Shown here: positions 42,932-53,910 of the stretch, piece by piece
How positions within the stretch are numbered: position 1 is the stretch's first letter
Layout of the letters: every line of letters begins with the position of its first letter
Assembly (NCBI GenBank): GCA_918807975.1
Contig: OU964924.1
Coordinates: forward strand, 3,918,501 to 3,982,500
Source: Aplidium turbinatum
Taxonomy: Eukaryota; Chordata; Ascidiacea; Aplousobranchia; Polyclinidae
Reading direction: 5' to 3'
Length of the DNA stretch: 64,000 bases
The notes under the pieces: generated by a model
What the model saw: only the letters and a program-made list of their open reading frames with translations
The model's database searches: none
What the model was told of the DNA's origin: nothing
Translations under genes and position numbers: made by a program

Positions 42932-44617
42932 CAGTGTTGGGCACGATAACTCATTTTTCAGTTAAGCGATAACGATAATCGATAAACGAAAAATGCCTAA
43001 AGCGATAACGATAAACGATAAATCAAAAAAAAGTTAAGCGATAACGATAAACGATAAATTATCGCCGATAATGTCCGATAACGATAATTTTTTTTCTTGA
43101 TTAGCACTGCCCCATCCCATGCAGCACGAACTGTTTTCATCAACATGACGAAAAATCGAACATAATATAGCCTACTGTAAAGGGACAAAACTTTTTGTAA
43201 GTTATGCATGAATAGAATCGCAACAGCGGCAGTAGGTATCGAATCTTCAACCTCTTGATCCAGAATCAAACCACTGAGGTAACCGCCGTGCGTATAATTA
43301 TACCTTCAGATACCATTTGGATGCTTTTATCAATTGAGTTACACTGCCGCTTACGTGCAGTAGGCAAAATAATTAAATCAAATGAAAATACCATAAAAAA
43401 TTCCAAACTTTGTAGGCTGTATCGCTTTCTGTTTACAGCAAAGTCAGCAATAATTGAAAAAATTCCAAAAAACGCAAAATGCTTGAAAATTTATCACTAA
43501 TCTTAAGCGTTATTGGCAGTAAAAGTGTGCATACTGTGAAATCCATCAAGCTTGTCAAATTAGTCGTGTTTAATAATTATCGTACCGGTAATTTACAGAT
43601 AATTTCAGATAATTTTTTTTTTCCTTAGTGAACACTATCATTAAAGCAATGGTAGAATGCTGAGTTGTTGAGATAAGAATTACAATATAGGCACTGTATT
43701 AGTGGGAATAAAAATATTTGATTGAGGTAGGCTATGTCGCATAGGTAAATGAGAAAGGTTACTTACGCATTTGGTTATTATTTTTGGATTAAAGTTATAT
43801 CGCCAAGCTAGAAAAAAATCGATCTTACAGTCTATACCCGATCTTGTGTTGTTATTGTGTGTGAATTTTGTCTTTTAAACTGAGTTTGTGACGTAACCGC
43901 ACGTCTCAAGTCAAGTTCTTGCAATTTTAGTTAATCTACTCATCTAAAGATTTAATGCGCTTAAAACAGTAAGTTTCATGTTTTGACGAGAGTGATTTTA
44001 TTTTTTACGACAACTACTAAAAACTAACACTTTCAACAAAAAAAGAAAACACAAGAATAAAATAGTTGATCGCGAGGTGGCGCAAAAGACCATGTTTCCG
44101 ATGTACAGGCGGCCTCGTATTGCGACACTTTCACAAACCACTTGCCAATTTCTTTCGCTTCGCTTCAAAGGAATCTGTACCCCCTGTGCGCTTACATTTT
44201 AATTGTAAAATTCACTCGCGATTGCCAATTGCAGCAAAACAACAAGAGACTTGTTGCATGCATTTCATTGCATTGCAATTTGCAACTCTAAAAATTATTG
44301 TGTTGTCAGGGCCGTCGCTGCAGGGGGGCGTGACCCCTCCCCTGACAACGACCTGTGCACACACACTTCAGGCACTGAAGAAGAAGAGGTTTTAATTTTA
44401 GTTTCATTAACTAGGTGGCTAGTCAAAGTATTACTTTTCATGGCCTTTTCACTTGTGTGTTGATCCGAAATAAAATTTATCGGCGATTAATTATCGGCGA
44501 TAATCAAATATTGCCTTTGGCGATAACGATAAACGATAACTGAAAAAATAATTGAGCGATAACGATAAGCGATAAAAATTTATCGCCTATAATTATCGCC
44601 GATAATGCCCATCACTG
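42932..44617. mobile_element. hAT element with GATAACGATAA subterminal repeats
   Basis: The ends are CAGTGTTGGGCACGATAAC and, from the right, CAGTGATGGGCATTATC. The same octamer CCTGTAGC flanks it (42924-42931 and 44618-44625). About 150 bp inside each end are TTAAGCGATAACGATAAACG-type repeats. No transposase is recognised. It starts exactly after the right duplication of the preceding hAT. Confidence 0.88.
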
Positions 44618-44830
44618 CCTGTAGCCTACTCTCGTGGTCAAATGTCTGTGGACATACCGATGTACGTCAATGCCGAATCACACGGACATGTAAAACTGTA
44701 TAAGACATTTGAGCATAGAGACGAAGGCGTCTGGGGTTTTAGTTGAAAATACGAACTGAATTTGAATGTTTTGTAAGTAGGAAAAACGCCCACATCAAAT
44801 TTATTGTTTAGGCTACAAAATTAATGTTTT
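44618..44830 (-). mobile_element. Penelope-like element, first half of GIY-YIG region
   Basis: The minus strand encodes KFDVGVFPTYKTFKFSSYFQ, then NVLYSFTCPCDSALTYIGMS, the typical C-x-C and YIGM start of the Penelope GIY-YIG endonuclease. It pairs with the second half at 35250-35582, from which it is separated by two hAT elements. The copy is broken. Confidence 0.75.
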
Positions 44831-44967
44831 GTTTGAAACTGTTTTCGTGCTAGTTGTTGTTTTCGCACTTATTTGTGTTGGCAAAGGGAAAGCTAATTCT
44901 ATTTTGTCATACATGACGAAAAAGTCGAAATTTATAGAAGATTGCAAGAGTGGACGTAGGGATGAGG

Positions 44968-45414
44968 CAGTGGCGTCGCCAAGGTTTTTTTTTAGGGGGT
45001 TTCAACACCCTCTGGCACGCGTGTGACGTCACCATATTGAGAATGATGCTTTCAGACTCTTTATGTCTTTAAAACAAAGTTTGCCTAATTTTAAACGAAA
45101 CTGCATTAAAAAAGCGAGTTTTGCCAATACCAAACATTCAAATATCTCAGCCAGAAATTAGCAGCAAGAAAAGATAGAGATTCAGCTTTATTTCCGAAAA
45201 ATACCGAAGAAGACATGATCTTATCCTTTTGCATGCCACCGGAAAGCACCATTTTATAGGAATATTCATACCCACATTTTTGTTGAAAGTGCTCTAAGAA
45301 TGCACCAAATTCAAAGTAATTTTTCAAATTTTTTTGGGGGAAGCCCCCAGACCCCCCGCCGCTGGATTTCGTCTTAGGTAAACACGCCGTCCAAAATTCC
45401 TGGCTACGCCACTG
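44968..45414. mobile_element. 447-bp hAT-like MITE, CAGTGGCG ends
   Basis: CAGTGGCGTCGCCAAGG on the left and CTGGCTACGCCACTG on the right, with duplication GATGAGG (44961-44967 and 45415-45421); an eighth G is shared with the end. Family fragments occur at 9005, 15285, 34446 and 45640. No coding capacity. Confidence 0.85.
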
Positions 45415-45639
45415 GATGAGGATGCTGATGGTGCTAGTAGCATGGGGTTCACTCCTGGGTTCACTAAGCCAACTTCTAATTTGATTGAGAGAACAAATCC
45501 TGATGTATCGGCAACCGGCGGGTTGTAAGTGCCTTTAAATATTAATCAAAGGGATGAGCATTGGCCTATTGTCACTGTCACTATTGTCGCAAATCACTCA
45601 GCCGACATTTCTGAATTAGCTCCCCCCCCTAAATTTTTT

Positions 45640-46637
45640 TCTGAGTGCGCTACTGCTGGCGGCATTTTTGCCTAAGACGATACTCAGCGGCAGGTGGTCT
45701 GGGTGCCTCCCCCAAAAAACTTTGAAAAATTACTTTGAATTTGGTGCAATCTGACTGAGAGCATTTTCAACAAAAATGTGGGTATGAATATTCCTGTAAA
45801 ATGGTGCTGTCCGGTGGCATAGCAAAAGGATAAGAGCAAAAGGTGGCATAGCAAAAGGATAGAGCATAGTAAAATGTTTTCTTCGGCATTTTTCGGAAAT
45901 AAAGCTAAGTCTCTATGTTTTCTTATTGCTAATTCCTGGCTGAGATATTTGAATGTTTGGTATTGGCAAACTCGCTCTTGTAATGCAGTTTCGTTTAAAA
46001 TTAGGCAAACTTTGTTTTAGAGATATAAAAGCATAAAAAGCACTGCACTATAAAAGCACTGAAAGAAAGCATCATTCTTAATATCGTGACGTCACACGCG
46101 TGCCAAAAGGGGGGTTGAAACTAGGGGTGGTAGAAGTAGCGGATTGCTCACTCAAAGCGAGGGTGGACAACTGGAGGGTCATAGTGTTATGACAAAATCT
46201 GGTGCAACTACAGCTTAAGGTCTACCACCATATGACACATACCCAGGTCCAGGTGTAGAGTTTGTGAATTGTCATAAAGTGTACAAAGTGTTTATTGCCA
46301 AAATAAATGTATGGAAATACCAGTACCGTATCGTGTTTGTTTTATACTATTAAATGCATGATAAGTCAACGGTAGACTTCACGCTACTTGTTAAAGGTAC
46401 GTAGCTTTACACTGCTGCAGTAAGGTTCTGCCGATGTTCTAGCACCCAAAATTTCAAGCAAAATATAGCATTTCATTTGATGAGAATGAATTTATGTAAA
46501 AGCAAAGAAAACGTTTTGCAGTTTTGCCAAATTTTATTTTCGCAGTAACCCTCCAGCTGTCCACACCGCAAGAACAATCAGTAAAGTGAGTCGTCCCGGT
46601 ATTCCGTGTCCCTAGTTGAAACCCCCTCTTGGCTACG
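45640..46637. mobile_element. Second CAGTGGCG MITE copy, inverted, split by another MITE
   Basis: The complement of the 44968 family from about 45640 (left end unclear) to the end TTGGCTACGCCACTG at about 46637. The hAT MITE at 46122-46614 is inserted in it at GTTGAAAC. A short internal duplication of GGTGGCATAGCAAAAGGATA occurs near 45812-45860. Confidence 0.7.
46122..46614. mobile_element. hAT MITE with TAGGG / CCCTA ends
   Basis: 493 bp bounded by TAGGGGTGGTAG and GTGTCCCTA, with the perfect 8-bp duplication GTTGAAAC (46114-46121 and 46615-46622). Inner inverted parts include TGCTCACTC and GGGTGGACAACTGGAGGG. A diverged copy lies at 32893-33200. Confidence 0.85.
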
Positions 46638-46989
46638 CCACTGGCTGTTAGTCTTCACAGCTCAACTCATTGGCGTCAAAGTGCCTGCTTGATTGTAGCC
46701 TAGCCTACGGTACCAACTTTAAGTCCGTATTTCCAGATGGGCTCATAAAATTTGCAATTGTAATGCATCAGAGCGAATTTCCCTTTTATTATCTTGTAAA
46801 GTAGTGTTTTCAACCTTTTTTGAGCCACCGAACATTTTATGTATCAAAATAATCTTGTGAACCAAACAACAAATAAAATTTTATAATGGCGATCCAATAA
46901 AATAAACAGCACAACAACAATTCATTCAATTTTTCTCAGTACGATACCTGAGCCGGTTCAGATGAGCCCAAAGTTGATATTCGGGCATA
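46638..46989. other. No gene recognised
   Basis: A TTTTCAACCTTTTTTGAGCC stretch at about 46808-46830 looks like the end of a hAT MITE of the CAGTGGTTTTCAACC type, but no partner end was found. Confidence 0.4.
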
Positions 46990-47265
46990 ACTGGTTTGGT
47001 TTTGAATCTTTATCCTTGGTTGGTTATTCCTGGTAGTTTCGCATACTTGTAGGTAGAAGCTCTTGAAGCAGGACCAGTTACCGAGATTGGCAGAGTGAAG
47101 CTTTCCGGTTGTTGAAGTGTTGTTGCCGGGGAATTATTCCATTCACTAGGTGCCGCTGAATGGAGAGCAGTCCTGAAATGCGTTGCTCAAGCGCACACTC
47201 CGAGAGTCAAACCAGCGCCGCTTGATTGTGAGCCGGGCGAGTAACGACTGAGCTAACTGCAGAAA
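46990..47265 (-). repeat. tRNA-derived SINE, family 1
   Basis: Complement of the family consensus from the B box (CAAGCGGCGCTGGTTTGACT) to the tail (CAAGGATAAAG). Slightly shortened at both ends. Confidence 0.8.
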
Positions 47266-47821
47266 GACAAACACAAATTAAGCTCTTGTGATTTAAATTT
47301 TCGACTGGTGTTCCATGCAATGCAACACTAGCCAAACTAATAAATTTCTTGTGAAACACCTGACGATCTTTCACGGAACACCGGTTTAAAATTACTGTTC
47401 TAAAGTAGGCTATAGACATGAAGTTCGTACGACAATATTCGAATAACAAAGACACCTTTATTCAAAGAAATATAGGCCTAAGTTTAGTAAAATTAATACT
47501 ATCTTGTTTAATCACAATCATATCAGTTAGTTTTGTTCGCACTTATTTGCTGGCACCAATTTCCAGAGGTGGGCACCCGCTACGTTCAAAGTAGCGCGCT
47601 ACCCGCTACTTTCAAAGTAGCGCGCTACCCGCTACTTGGACCAAAATAGCGCGCGCTACCGCTACCCGCTACCAATTTACAAAAGTAGCGCGCTACCCGC
47701 TACTCGGAGCAAAGCAGCGCGCTACCGCTACTTTTGTCTAAAATGACACAAGGAACACTATTCAATTCCCTAGCGACGCAAAAATGACCTTGAAAACGAA
47801 TGTCATCATTCGTTTACGCTG

Positions 47822-48138
47822 TCATTTTAACGTCGTTATAGAAAACACATCCTCAGGGAAATACGCATTTTTCAAAAACACGAGCATTTCAAAATGAGAG
47901 TCAGTATATCTTGCCCGCTTTGGCTTAAGCACATCTTTTCCAACAGAGAAAAGTCTCTCCACCACAGCACTGGAAGGAATGGGGGTGCTGTATTTAATGA
48001 ACAGGTGTTTTAACTCAGTATTCGAAAAGCTCAAGGACTTGCTCCTGCCCGAAAAAAAGGCGTCCACAATTGCTGTTTCCTTCGGCACCGACGTTTCACG
48101 GGATGGCGCCAACACACCGAAAAATTCATCGTCGGAGA
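47822..48138 (-). pseudogene. hAT transposase, last exon (dimerisation domain)
   Basis: Encodes SDDEFFGVLAPSRETSVPKE, then LKHLFIKYSTPIPSSAVVER, LFSVGKDVLKPKRARYTDSH and FEMLVFLKNAYF, ending in a stop at 47822. IKYSTPIPSSAVVERLFSVG is the core of the hAT C-terminal dimerisation domain. The proposed acceptor is ACAACAG just upstream (48139-48145 on the plus strand). This exon by itself is open, but the gene is not (see 53010-53340). Confidence 0.85.
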
Positions 48139-48179
48139 CTGTTGTATTTCCAGACGTTAAATATAAAATAAACAGTAAT

Positions 48180-51100
48180 TGTAGTGTCTGTGTATTTACA
48201 TAATCTGTGCCCAAACTATCGAATTCGAACAACAATTCTGGCGACGAGGATAGTAGGATAATACTCAGAAAAGAATGGAGATACCTACGTTTGATTTACA
48301 ACCTTTTGACTGTGAAAGTCCTGGAGCAAGCACGCGATGGACCAGATGGAAACGAGCTTTTGAGTTGTATGCTGAAGGAAAGAATGTCACGAATGCTTCT
48401 AGAAAGCGAGCTCTGCTGCTGCATTGTGCTGGAATGGCAGTGCAGGACATTTTCTTTACCTTTGAAGGGGAATTGAACAGCTATGAAGCTGCTGTTCAAA
48501 CACTAACTAATTATTTTACGCCGTTAAACAATGTCCCGTTTGAACGCCATGTATTTAGATCTCTATTTCAAAAAGAGGAAGAAAGTGTAGAACAATTTAT
48601 AACTCGATTAAAACAAAAAGCAGAAACGTGCAGTTTTGAAGACATGGATGATCAAATTCGTGATCAAGTCGTGGAAAAATGTAGATCGGATGCGTTACGA
48701 CGCCGACTCCTAGAAAAAGGAAGTGACTTGAATCTAAAAACGTTAAGAGAATTGGCCTTGGCATTCGAAGTGTCAGAAATTCAATCAAGATCATACAGTC
48801 AGGAAGTCAACAAAATCTCGACGTTTAAATCAGTTAAGAAAAGCTATCAATCTCGATTCCGATGTTACCGATGCGGAAGGGAAGGTCACAAAAGCAGCGA
48901 CAGGAATTGTCCAGCGCAAGGAAAAGAATGCAGAAAATGCAATAAAATGGGTCATTTTGCAAGCTGCTGCAGAACAAAATCTGTTGGAACCAGCCACGTG
49001 GAAAAGAACCCGACGAATGGAAGCAACAGAACGAACCGGAAAAATAACATCAGACAAGTAAAACGAAATGCTGATGGTGAGTTGGACTATATCTTTAATG
49101 TATGTAGTTACAATACTGGAAAAGTTTCGGTAAATGTTGGTGGAATCAATATTTCAATGATTATCGACTCGGGAGCTACATGTAATGTAATTGATCGTGC
49201 ACTGTGGGAAGATTTGAAAAAACAGCGCATTAAGTGCAAAAGCCATCTTTCTGACAAAACAATCTACGCTTATGGAAGTGATGCACCTTTGAAAATAGCA
49301 GGAATTTTCACTGCAGACGTTGAAACAACAAAAAAAGCACTGAAAAATGTCGAATTTGTAGTGATCGAAGGAAAAGGGCAACCGCTGCTAGGATTGAAAA
49401 CAGCCACAGAGTTACAAATAATTAAATTTGATTGTGAACTAAATGCTGTAACTAAAAGTCCTTCGTTTTTGAATAAATATCAGTCATGTTTCGATGGTGT
49501 GGGAAAATTAAAAGACTTTCAATTAACAATACCTGTTGATAAAAATGTTAAGCCTGTGTGTCAACCTGTAAGACGAATACCATTTAACCTTCGGGACAAG
49601 TTAGCAGAAAAATTAAAACAGTTGGAAGACCTTGACATCATCGAAAAAGTTGAAGAACCGTCAACTTGGGTTTCACCTGCAATGATCGTGCCCAAGCAAA
49701 ATGGAGACATCCGTTTATGTGTCGATATGCGCCAAGCTAACAAAGCTGTCAGAAGAGAACGTCACCCGATGCCTACCATTGAAGAAGTGCTGCATGACAT
49801 GAACCAAAGCAAGGTATTCACTAAACTAGATGTCAAATGGGCGTATCACCAAATTGAATTACAACCTAGTTCTAGAAATATTACTACATTTGTGACGCAT
49901 GAAGGATTATATCGATACAAGAGACTGATGTTTGGAGTTAGTTGTGCTCCGGAGATGTACCAACGAGTAATGCAACAAACGCTACAAGGTTGTACAGGAG
50001 TCAAGAATATTCTTGATGACATTATCGTGTACGGGTCGACTCAAGAGGAGCATGACCGAAGACTCGAGAAGGTACTTGAAAGAATTCGAGATAGTGGGTT
50101 CACGCTGAACAAAGAAAAGTGCGAATTCAACAAAGACAAACTTGTATTTATGGGACATGTGCTGTCGTCTAAAGGAATTGACCCGGAAGAGGCAAAAGTT
50201 GAAGCTGTTAAGGAAGCAAGAGCACCAGAAAACGCCGCTGAAGTAAGAAGTTTTTTAGGACTGGTGAATTATAATGCTAGATTTATACCTGATTTAGCCA
50301 CGGTGTCGGAACCGCTTCGTATGTTAACTCGTAAAAGTGTTGATTTTCATTGGGGTAAAGCTCAACAGCAATCTTTTGAAAAGCTAAAATCTTTATTGTG
50401 CAATTGTGTAACTTTGGGTTATTATGACAAACATGCTAAAACTCAAGTAATTGCTGATGCTAGTCCTTATGGTTTAGCTGGAGTGCTGGTGCAAAACCAA
50501 AATGGAAAAAATTATGTTATTAGTTATGCTAGCCGTACTTTAACTGAAATTGAACGTAAATATTCACAAACTGAAAAAGAAGCTTTAGCTATTGTGTGGG
50601 CATGCGAAAGATTTCACGTTTATTTGTATGGGAGCAGTTTTGATTTATTAACAGATCATAAACCGTTAAAATTCATTTTCACTCCCCGCTCCAAGCCGAA
50701 TGCTAGAATGGAACGCTGGATTTTAAGATTAATGCCTTATCAATATGAAGTGAAGTATATCCCAGGGAGGCAAAACATTGCCGATTGCTTATCTCGCTTA
50801 TTTTCTTCAAAAGCGCTGTGCAAACACGTTGATGACACGCATGAGTATGTGAAATTTGTAGCAAAAGAAGCGACGCCTATTGCCATGAGCACACGTGACA
50901 TCGAGCGTGCAACAAACGCTGATTTTGAGTTGCGCAATGTCATGGATTGCATTCTTTCGAACGACTGGTGTGAACTTGAATGTAAATCTTATCTAACAGT
51001 TCGAAGTGAATTAGCTGTCATTGGCCGTCTTCTATTACGAGGTACACGTATTGTGATTCCAAAAACATTGAGACAACATGTTCTTACGTTAGCTTACGAG

Positions 51101-52464
51101 GGCCATCCTGGTATCGTTGTCATGAAGAGACGTCTTCGAACTAAAGTATGGTGGCCTGGCATAGACAAAGATGTCGATCGTTTTTGTAAAAATTGTTTTG
51201 GGTGTCAACTTGTTTCAAAACCTGTATCTCCTGAACCCATGAAACGTACCGAATTGCCGGAAGGACCCTGGCAAGATCTTGCTATTGATTTAATGGGACC
51301 TCTGCCTTCTGGTGATTATGTTTTTGTTGTGATCGATTATTTTAGTCGTTACTTTGAAATTGATGTTATGAAAACAGTTACTACTGAAAAAGTGATTGGA
51401 AGTTTAAAGAAAATGTTTGCAACGCATGGTTTACCTTGTTCAATAACTTCTGATAATGGTCCGCAATTTATTAGCAACGAATTTCATTCATTTTTGAGCG
51501 AATGTGGAATATTGCATCGTAGAGTAACTCCATTGTGGCCTCAAGCCAACGGAGAAGTTGAAATTCAAAATCGCTCATTGCTTAAACGCATTAAAATTGC
51601 ACAAGCTGAAGGTAAAAACTGGAAAAATGAATTGTATTCGTATTTACTTATGTATCGCTCTACACCACACTCAACGACTGGAGTTAGTCCAGCCGAATTG
51701 TTGTTCAAACGAAAATTGCGTACTAAGTTACCATGCATTGATCGTTCTTATGACCATGATTCTAAATCTGTTCGTGACAGAGATTCAGAAATGAAGGAAA
51801 AGGGAAAGTTATATGCTGATCTTAGACGTGGTGCAGTTCAAGCTGATATTAAACCTGGTGACACTGTACTATTGAAACAACATGGCCGTGATAAACTTTC
51901 TACTACCTTTCGTAAAGATCCGTTTATTGTCACAGAGAAACATGGTAATTGTGTGATTGTTGAAAATGATGACGCAAAGTATAAAAGAAACGTAACCCAT
52001 GTTAAGAAATTTCATGATTCAAACAATGACCCAACCACTGATGTGTCTTCGAGACATAATGTCTCGACTGAGGCTTTCTCTGACTCAACTGATGTAATAC
52101 CTGAACAAAATGTTTCGCCTGATAACCTTACTGACGCTGTTATTTTAACCAGGCCGCACCGCAACATCAAACCACCGCAACGGTTTAAAGACTTTGTTAT
52201 GTAATTTACTGTGTTGTGTTTAGCCAGAACTGTTATGTTTAATTCTTGATCTGTTGACTACATTTCGAAATAGTGTTTGATTCTGAAAAGGAAAGAGATG
52301 TAGTGTCTGTGTATTTACATAATCTGTATTGGAAACCCGTAACGTGCTAGTATATAAATGACTCGTGTCTCGCTGTTTGGATTCTTTGTTCCGCCACGCA
52401 AATACAAGTGCTATGTTAAATCTGAACTATCAAGTTGTGTAAAGCAGGCTAGGCAGACACAACA
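48180..52464 (+). mobile_element. Ty3/gypsy-type LTR retrotransposon fossil
   Basis: The element is bounded by the 5-bp target duplication GTAAT (48175-48179 and 52465-52469) and by terminal repeats that begin TGTAGTGTCTGTG and end ACAACA (right repeat 52299-52464). A primer-binding-like TGGCGACGAGGA follows the left repeat, and a purine-rich tract precedes the right one. It carries one long gag-pol frame (48275-52204). The coding part looks whole; I count about one break in the element outside it. The open frame suggests a young insertion. It sits inside the hAT at 47564-55322. Confidence 0.9.
48275..52204 (+). CDS. Gag-Pol polyprotein of the Ty3/gypsy fossil
   Basis: 1309 codons in a single frame. 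In order: Gag with two CCHC zinc knuckles (about residues 195-235: CYRCGREGHKSSDRNC, CRKCNKMGHFASCC), aspartic protease (DSGAT near residue 298), reverse transcriptase (KLDVKWAYHQIEL, and LDDIIVYG at the catalytic site), RNase H, integrase with an HHCC finger and DDE core, and a short C-terminal tail. Gag and Pol fused in one frame fits the Mag-like branch of Ty3/gypsy. There is no envelope gene. It is annotated as a fossil copy. Confidence 0.92.
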   Translation: MEIPTFDLQPFDCESPGASTRWTRWKRAFELYAEGKNVTNASRKRALLLHCAGMAVQDIFFTFEGELNSYEAAVQTLTNYFTPLNNVPFERHVFRSLFQKEEESVEQFITRLKQKAETCSFEDMDDQIRDQVVEKCRSDALRRRLLEKGSDLNLKTLRELALAFEVSEIQSRSYSQEVNKISTFKSVKKSYQSRFRCYRCGREGHKSSDRNCPAQGKECRKCNKMGHFASCCRTKSVGTSHVEKNPTNGSNRTNRKNNIRQVKRNADGELDYIFNVCSYNTGKVSVNVGGINISMIIDSGATCNVIDRALWEDLKKQRIKCKSHLSDKTIYAYGSDAPLKIAGIFTADVETTKKALKNVEFVVIEGKGQPLLGLKTATELQIIKFDCELNAVTKSPSFLNKYQSCFDGVGKLKDFQLTIPVDKNVKPVCQPVRRIPFNLRDKLAEKLKQLEDLDIIEKVEEPSTWVSPAMIVPKQNGDIRLCVDMRQANKAVRRERHPMPTIEEVLHDMNQSKVFTKLDVKWAYHQIELQPSSRNITTFVTHEGLYRYKRLMFGVSCAPEMYQRVMQQTLQGCTGVKNILDDIIVYGSTQEEHDRRLEKVLERIRDSGFTLNKEKCEFNKDKLVFMGHVLSSKGIDPEEAKVEAVKEARAPENAAEVRSFLGLVNYNARFIPDLATVSEPLRMLTRKSVDFHWGKAQQQSFEKLKSLLCNCVTLGYYDKHAKTQVIADASPYGLAGVLVQNQNGKNYVISYASRTLTEIERKYSQTEKEALAIVWACERFHVYLYGSSFDLLTDHKPLKFIFTPRSKPNARMERWILRLMPYQYEVKYIPGRQNIADCLSRLFSSKALCKHVDDTHEYVKFVAKEATPIAMSTRDIERATNADFELRNVMDCILSNDWCELECKSYLTVRSELAVIGRLLLRGTRIVIPKTLRQHVLTLAYEGHPGIVVMKRRLRTKVWWPGIDKDVDRFCKNCFGCQLVSKPVSPEPMKRTELPEGPWQDLAIDLMGPLPSGDYVFVVIDYFSRYFEIDVMKTVTTEKVIGSLKKMFATHGLPCSITSDNGPQFISNEFHSFLSECGILHRRVTPLWPQANGEVEIQNRSLLKRIKIAQAEGKNWKNELYSYLLMYRSTPHSTTGVSPAELLFKRKLRTKLPCIDRSYDHDSKSVRDRDSEMKEKGKLYADLRRGAVQADIKPGDTVLLKQHGRDKLSTTFRKDPFIVTEKHGNCVIVENDDAKYKRNVTHVKKFHDSNNDPTTDVSSRHNVSTEAFSDSTDVIPEQNVSPDNLTDAVILTRPHRNIKPPQRFKDFVM

Positions 52465-52522
52465 GTAATAATTGTAGCGTTAGCCAACAAGTGAGAAAAC
52501 CATTTACCTCTTGTTACTTACT

Positions 52523-52782
52523 AATAATAATAATAATGTTATGGTTTTATTTATTGTCGCTCTACAACAGCTAAGGTCTTTTAGCGACAGGGCTCATTTT
52601 TAATTCATATCAGGTTTAAGATGTTATCACATTATTACCCGACTCATTCTCACTGCGCTATGCAGGATAGAACACAATCGGTACCGTTTTTTTTAAAGTC
52701 TTCGGTTTGACCCGACCTGGAATCGATCTCAGATCTACCAGCACCAGAGCCGAAGGCGAAACCACTCGGCCACTGAGCTGGT
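52523..52782 (-). repeat. tRNA-derived SINE, family 2
   Basis: The minus strand starts with a tRNA-like head: an A-box-like AGTGGCCGAGTGGTTTCGCC and a B-box-like GATCGATTCCAGG. The body contains AAAAGACCTTAGCTGTTGTA and the tail is TTATTATTATTATT. A perfect 12-bp duplication TTGTTACTTACT flanks it (52511-52522 and 52783-52794). It differs from family 1 in head and tail. Confidence 0.88.
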
Positions 52783-52857
52783 TTGTTACTTACTGATTCA
52801 GTGTATAAAATCAACGCAATATATAGTAAGAAAGAAACGCAAAACAATCAACTGAGG

Positions 52858-52935
52858 AACGTGGTACAGAACGCTCAATTGATTACACGCGCAGTGCGGT
52901 GGTAATCAATTCCAACGTCTGTACCAGAAAACGCT
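52858..52935. repeat. Imperfect hairpin in the hAT intron region
   Basis: CGTGGTACAGAACG and TCAATTGATTAC are mirrored by GTAATCAATT and CGTCTGTACC around a short GC-rich loop. It may be the remnant of a small palindromic MITE. Confidence 0.6.
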
Positions 52936-53009
52936 GAACGGTGATTATGTAGTGACGCTGGTCACGAGTTACATATATTCAACGTAAATAAAATGACGAC
53001 TATAACAGA

Positions 53010-53340
53010 GACATGACTGGTATTGGTGTCACTCTTTTCGGTATCAACCTGGCTTGATGTCTCCCGCAGCAGTCGAATTACATCTGTCTTGACTTTTTCT
53101 CGCAGTGCGTCAGCATCATCTGTGGAAACGTAGTCGACGTCTTGAAGCAGGGATGAAGACATGATGCCATAACGCATTTCATGTCGTTGACTGTTGAGGA
53201 GTTGACTTTCACGCTCAACTCCTCACAGGTCACAAGATCACTGATCTCGGTCAACTTCTTCGCGCAAATTGTGATGGTTGGAAGCAAGACTCCGTAATAC
53301 GCCTTGGAGAATGTCTAAAGCCTGGCAGATAGGCTTCATC
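53010..53340 (-). pseudogene. hAT transposase, central part (degenerate)
   Basis: From right to left on the minus strand: FGEYLRVMKPICQALDILQG, then in a second frame YYGVLLPTITICAKKLTEIS and CVMASCLHPCFKTS, then in a further frame DYVSTDDADALREKVKTDVI. These follow the normal order of ZBED-type hAT transposases (VMKPLAQALDILQG, LLPT, HPKFK). At least two frame changes are visible within 330 bp, and no N-terminal BED finger or first catalytic part is found upstream. The transposase is dead. Confidence 0.78.
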
Positions 53341-53559
53341 ACACGGAGATATTCGCCGAAAAGACCGAAACTTTACAACCAAACCGATTATATAGCTGCT
53401 TGACCACGCCTGTGTTGCCAAAAACAAGTATTTTCTCACTTTAAAGTGCAACTGCAGGATGACTTTGACCTCACTTTATCTGAAAGAGCATGTTTCAATA
53501 TATAAATACCAACCTAGCCCTTACTTGTTAAGGCTATATTTATCTCAATAATAATTATC

Positions 53560-53910
53560 AAAACTATGGTTTTCCACGCGCTTGTATTTTTGGCCACGTT
53601 TCTACAATGGCGGATTGCATTGCGCAACACGCGGGTTATGACGTCAGTTGTAGTCAGACCTCGGAGCGACTATCGGTTTTGCAAGTCCTTTGGTTGTCTT
53701 CGTCTTAGAGGGAAGAGTTTTTTTTTTCGTTGCTTCGATCTTGTGGCACGTGCTTTTTATGTGAAAGCAAGTAGTAGGCTATAGGCTCTTTGCAATCTCT
53801 AGTTTGAAAAATAAGCCAGGTCTGTTGTCTTGTTCATTGAGATTGTTGGTTTAAGAGACTGACCAAAGCTGTCATAGGCACATAAGGAAAGCATGCGAGG
53901 TACGTCTTAA
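53560..53910 (+). promoter_or_regulatory. Possible promoter and untranslated first exon of the THAP/P2X7-tail gene
   Basis: A GC- and CpG-richer stretch (GGCGGATTGCATTGCGCAAC, TGACGTCAGTTGTAGTC) precedes GCATGCGAG before the strong donor GTACGT at about 53898. The first ATG of the THAP-like exon follows at 54047. Promoter and exon are inferred from composition and splice signals only. Confidence 0.35.

Noticed and set aside
43230-43365. tRNA-derived SINE inside the hAT at 42932-44617
   Set aside because: A-box-like and B-box-like stretches exist on the minus strand, but no tail, duplication or second copy was found.
45106-45327. Minus-strand 73-codon gene
   Set aside because: It lies within the CAGTGGCG MITE and recurs with changes in its other copies.
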